In this document: piece after piece, positions 53,299-55,004 of the stretch
Layout of the letters: every line of letters begins with the position of its first letter
Numbering within the stretch: the stretch's first letter is position 1
Origin: Bacteroidales bacterium
GTDB taxonomy: Bacteria > Bacteroidota > Bacteroidia > Bacteroidales > UBA932
DNA length: 55,004 nt
NCBI GenBank assembly: GCA_012510445.1
Contig: JAAZIA010000004.1
Span: 1 to 55,004, forward strand
Direction: 5' to 3'
Notes under the pieces: model-generated
Told to the model about the DNA's origin: nothing
The model's database searches: none
The model's input: the letters and a program-made list of their open reading frames with translations, nothing else
Program-made: the position numbers and the translations under genes

Positions 53299-53730
53299 AT
53301 GATGACTAGAGAAGAAATTATGAATTTTTTGCCCCACCGGGAGCCTATGCTTCTTGTGGATCAAATGACCATTGATGAAAATCAGGTGGCCCACGGCCGT
53401 TATACGGTAAGGGGAGACGAGTTTTTCCTACAAGGCCACTTTCCCGAGTACCCCGTTGTACCCGGTGTCATCTTATGTGAAATCATGGGCCAGTGTTGCA
53501 GCTTGCTGGTTAAAGAACACTTGGCAGGTAAAACACCGTTCTACACCGGTTTGGACAAGGTTCGGTTCAAACGACAAGTACGCCCCGGAGATACCGTGGA
53601 AGTGAGCGGCTACATCACCAAGCAAAAAGCCATGGTATTTTTTATAAAAGCCGAGGCCCGTGTAAACGGAGAATTGTGCGTGCAAGGAACGTTGTCCTTC
53701 GCCCTGGCAGATAATCCAACACCGGCGTAA
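53299..53730 (+). CDS. fabZ: 3-hydroxyacyl-ACP dehydratase
   Basis: A 143-residue hot-dog-fold dehydratase with the catalytic His47 (LQGHFPEYPVVPG) and Glu61 (CEIMGQ). MMTREEIMNFLPHREPMLLVD is the usual start. In many Bacteroidota the housekeeping FabZ is fused to LpxC, so this free-standing copy may serve fatty acid synthesis only, together with the three upstream genes. No ACP or FabG gene is next to it. Confidence 0.93.
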   Translation: MMTREEIMNFLPHREPMLLVDQMTIDENQVAHGRYTVRGDEFFLQGHFPEYPVVPGVILCEIMGQCCSLLVKEHLAGKTPFYTGLDKVRFKRQVRPGDTVEVSGYITKQKAMVFFIKAEARVNGELCVQGTLSFALADNPTPA

Positions 53731-53735
53731 AACCC

Positions 53736-53767
53736 TTTGTGAATCCCGTTGATTTCTTGTATCTTGA
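53736..53767 (+). promoter_or_regulatory. Possible promoter of the membrane-protein gene
   Basis: TTTG (53736-53739) is followed after exactly 20 nt by TATCTTGA, which shares TA and part of the TTTG of the -7 box. It lies 18 nt before the ATG at 53786. Confidence 0.35.
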
Positions 53768-53785
53768 GCTCCCAATTACTAGTCT

Positions 53786-54400
53786 ATGATTTGGATTAAA
53801 TTGGGGATCCTGATTATCGGATTCATATATGCCGGATTCATTCCTCTTACGTTAAGAAAAGTACTACGTAAGCTTGCCTTCAACTTGCACGAAGAAACGC
53901 TCAGTTTCCTAAGCGATAAATCGCAATACGACAGACGAATTGCTAGAGGCTACACAAAATTGTTGCTTCTGACGGCGTTATTGCATTACGCCTTCTTTTG
54001 GCTGCTATCGCAGCAATACAATTTGGGCGAACACGAAACGTACATGTTGTACACCTCGTTCAGCTTTGCCCTTATGGCGTTGCTGGCTTTTGTACCCCAC
54101 AACATGGAGCCTTACAGCTTCCGTAATTTGAGCTCCACGCTCAAGCGTGCCATCCACAATTTGCTGGCCTTTGTGGTATTCTTTACTCTGCCGCTGTTGA
54201 TTGTGCTCTTCTTAACAGCCATAATACATACCTATCCCATTATGGCTATCACAGGATTGATCATTATCGGTATCACCGCCTTTCTAACGGCTTATTCTAT
54301 CTTCCGTCGCGGATTGACCGGTATTTGCGAAATTATTTTTATTGTGGGCGTCAGCATCTGGACCATCTTTATAACCATCTGTACCGTGCTGTTTATCTAA
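53786..54400 (+). CDS. Uncharacterised integral membrane protein
   Basis: A 204-residue protein with about five to six predicted transmembrane segments (near 3-22, 60-76, 88-104, 125-145, 152-170 and 180-203). The first loop is basic and polar (LRKVLRKLAFNLHEETLSFLSDKSQYDRRIARG). I do not recognise a family or catalytic motif. It ends 2 bp before the stop of the convergent cupin gene. No partner is suggested by context. Confidence 0.65.
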   Translation: MIWIKLGILIIGFIYAGFIPLTLRKVLRKLAFNLHEETLSFLSDKSQYDRRIARGYTKLLLLTALLHYAFFWLLSQQYNLGEHETYMLYTSFSFALMALLAFVPHNMEPYSFRNLSSTLKRAIHNLLAFVVFFTLPLLIVLFLTAIIHTYPIMAITGLIIIGITAFLTAYSIFRRGLTGICEIIFIVGVSIWTIFITICTVLFI

Positions 54401-54402
54401 CC

Positions 54403-54924
54403 CTAATGATCGTGGTCGTGCTCGGCCTCCATGGCCTCTTCGTACGTATTGTGAATGGTTCCAAAGGGATGTTCCGGTTTGGCGTAGATGGAATACAGTT
54501 TTAGCGGCTCGTCGCCAGTATTGATAACATTGTGCCATTTTCCGGCAGGAATAAAAGCGGCAAAATCGTCCTCCAGCTCTTCCTGAAAATTCAGATCATC
54601 TTCGCTGTCCCCCATAAGGATTATACCTTTCCCGGCTTCTACCCTTATGAATTGATCCACATCATCGTGCATTTCCAAGCCTATTTCTTCTCCCGGACCA
54701 ATGCTCATGACGGTCAGCTGCATATACGTACCCGTCCAAATGGCTTGACGGAAAAGGTCGTTTTCCAGGGTATACGCTTCCATGTCAAAAACGAACGGTT
54801 GGGGACCGTAGTCTTGAAATTCTACTACAGCTTCTACTTCAACGGCTTTTTTGTCAATCGGGCAATCACAAGCCACAAAAGCCACTAAAAAAAGGGTTGC
54901 AAAAAGAAAAATACATTTTTTCAT
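54403..54924 (-). CDS. Cupin-domain lipoprotein
   Basis: A 173-residue predicted lipoprotein (signal peptide, lipobox FVAC at Cys19) with a single cupin domain (about 60-150). The first cupin motif reads GEEIGLEMHDDVDQFIRVEAG and the second IPAGKWHNVINTG; the His, Gln/Glu and His positions are compatible with metal binding. An acidic insert (DSEDDLNFQEELEDD) lies between them. The C-terminus is His/Asp-rich (EHDHDH), which may bind metal. Known cupin sugar isomerases and oxygenases are possible relatives; the role outside the cytoplasm is unknown. Confidence 0.8.
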   Translation of the reverse strand: MKKCIFLFATLFLVAFVACDCPIDKKAVEVEAVVEFQDYGPQPFVFDMEAYTLENDLFRQAIWTGTYMQLTVMSIGPGEEIGLEMHDDVDQFIRVEAGKGIILMGDSEDDLNFQEELEDDFAAFIPAGKWHNVINTGDEPLKLYSIYAKPEHPFGTIHNTYEEAMEAEHDHDH

Positions 54925-55004
54925 ACTCGTAAAGTTTTAAGTAGTTAGCAAACAAATAAAGATACAATTTTTTTATCTTTGGACAATTGCCTTGAAAACA
55001 ATAC

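Noticed and set aside
1-55004. Mobile element, phage, CRISPR array, rRNA or tRNA genes
   Set aside because: No transposase, integrase or phage gene, no regularly spaced short repeats with spacers, and no tRNA-like cloverleaf or rRNA sequence was noticed on reading; a dedicated tRNA scan was not possible.

Overview
The window comes from a member of the Bacteroidota, most likely the order Bacteroidales. The evidence is a SusC/SusD-type polysaccharide utilization locus with a DUF6377-type regulator, several TonB-dependent receptors and outer-membrane lipoproteins, Bacteroidota promoter boxes (TAnnTTTG), A/T-rich leaders instead of Shine-Dalgarno sites, and Bacteroidota gene pairings (cdaA with mutS2, a PG0541-type gene behind an RND pump). 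I saw no rRNA, tRNA, CRISPR array, transposase or phage gene, so it reads as ordinary chromosome with some lineage-specific blocks.

Layout. 1-3.4 kb: an Oar-like TonB receptor (-). 3.5-9.2 kb: metK (+) converging on a comF-cdaA-mutS2-lipoprotein run (-). 9.2-18.5 kb: seven tandem paralogous alpha/beta-hydrolases (+), six of them predicted lipoproteins; between copies five and six sit four related microprotein ORFs of 25-45 residues. 18.6-24.4 kb: an RND tripartite efflux operon (+). 24.4-30.1 kb: a MacAB/TolC-like exporter with two distinct permeases (-), transcribed away from 30.2-32 kb, a tyrosine phenol-lyase/tryptophanase-family gene with a structured leader. 32-34.5 kb: a DUF819 transporter and a beta-barrel protein. 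34.5-46.3 kb: a PUL with regulator, SusC, SusD, a triplicated glycan-binding lipoprotein, GH16 and GH3, probably for beta-1,3-glucan. 46.3-49.5 kb: a BASS transporter, an acyltransferase and an MBL hydrolase. 49.5-50.1 kb: a gene-poor gap with a large inverted repeat. 50.1-53.7 kb: fabH-fabK-fabF-fabZ. 53.8-54.9 kb: a membrane protein and a cupin lipoprotein.

How the parts work together. In the PUL, SusCD and the triplicated lipoprotein would bind and import glucan oligosaccharides cut by GH16, and GH3 would release glucose, with the membrane-anchored DUF6377 protein as the likely sensor-regulator. The two efflux systems are encoded tail to tail and overlap by 26 bp. The fab genes supply the condensing, dehydrating and enoyl-reducing steps of fatty acid elongation.

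The most unusual items are: (1) a 25-codon ORF rich in Cys and Tyr codons whose stop lies inside a strong RNA hairpin, upstream of the tyrosine phenol-lyase-like gene, which looks like an undescribed attenuator; (2) the hydrolase array with its embedded microprotein family; (3) two different palindromes over the two divergent promoters near 30.2 kb; (4) a 119-bp inverted repeat of GTGCGCCA modules near 49.7 kb. All functional statements rest on reading motifs and on family knowledge; no database search was run.
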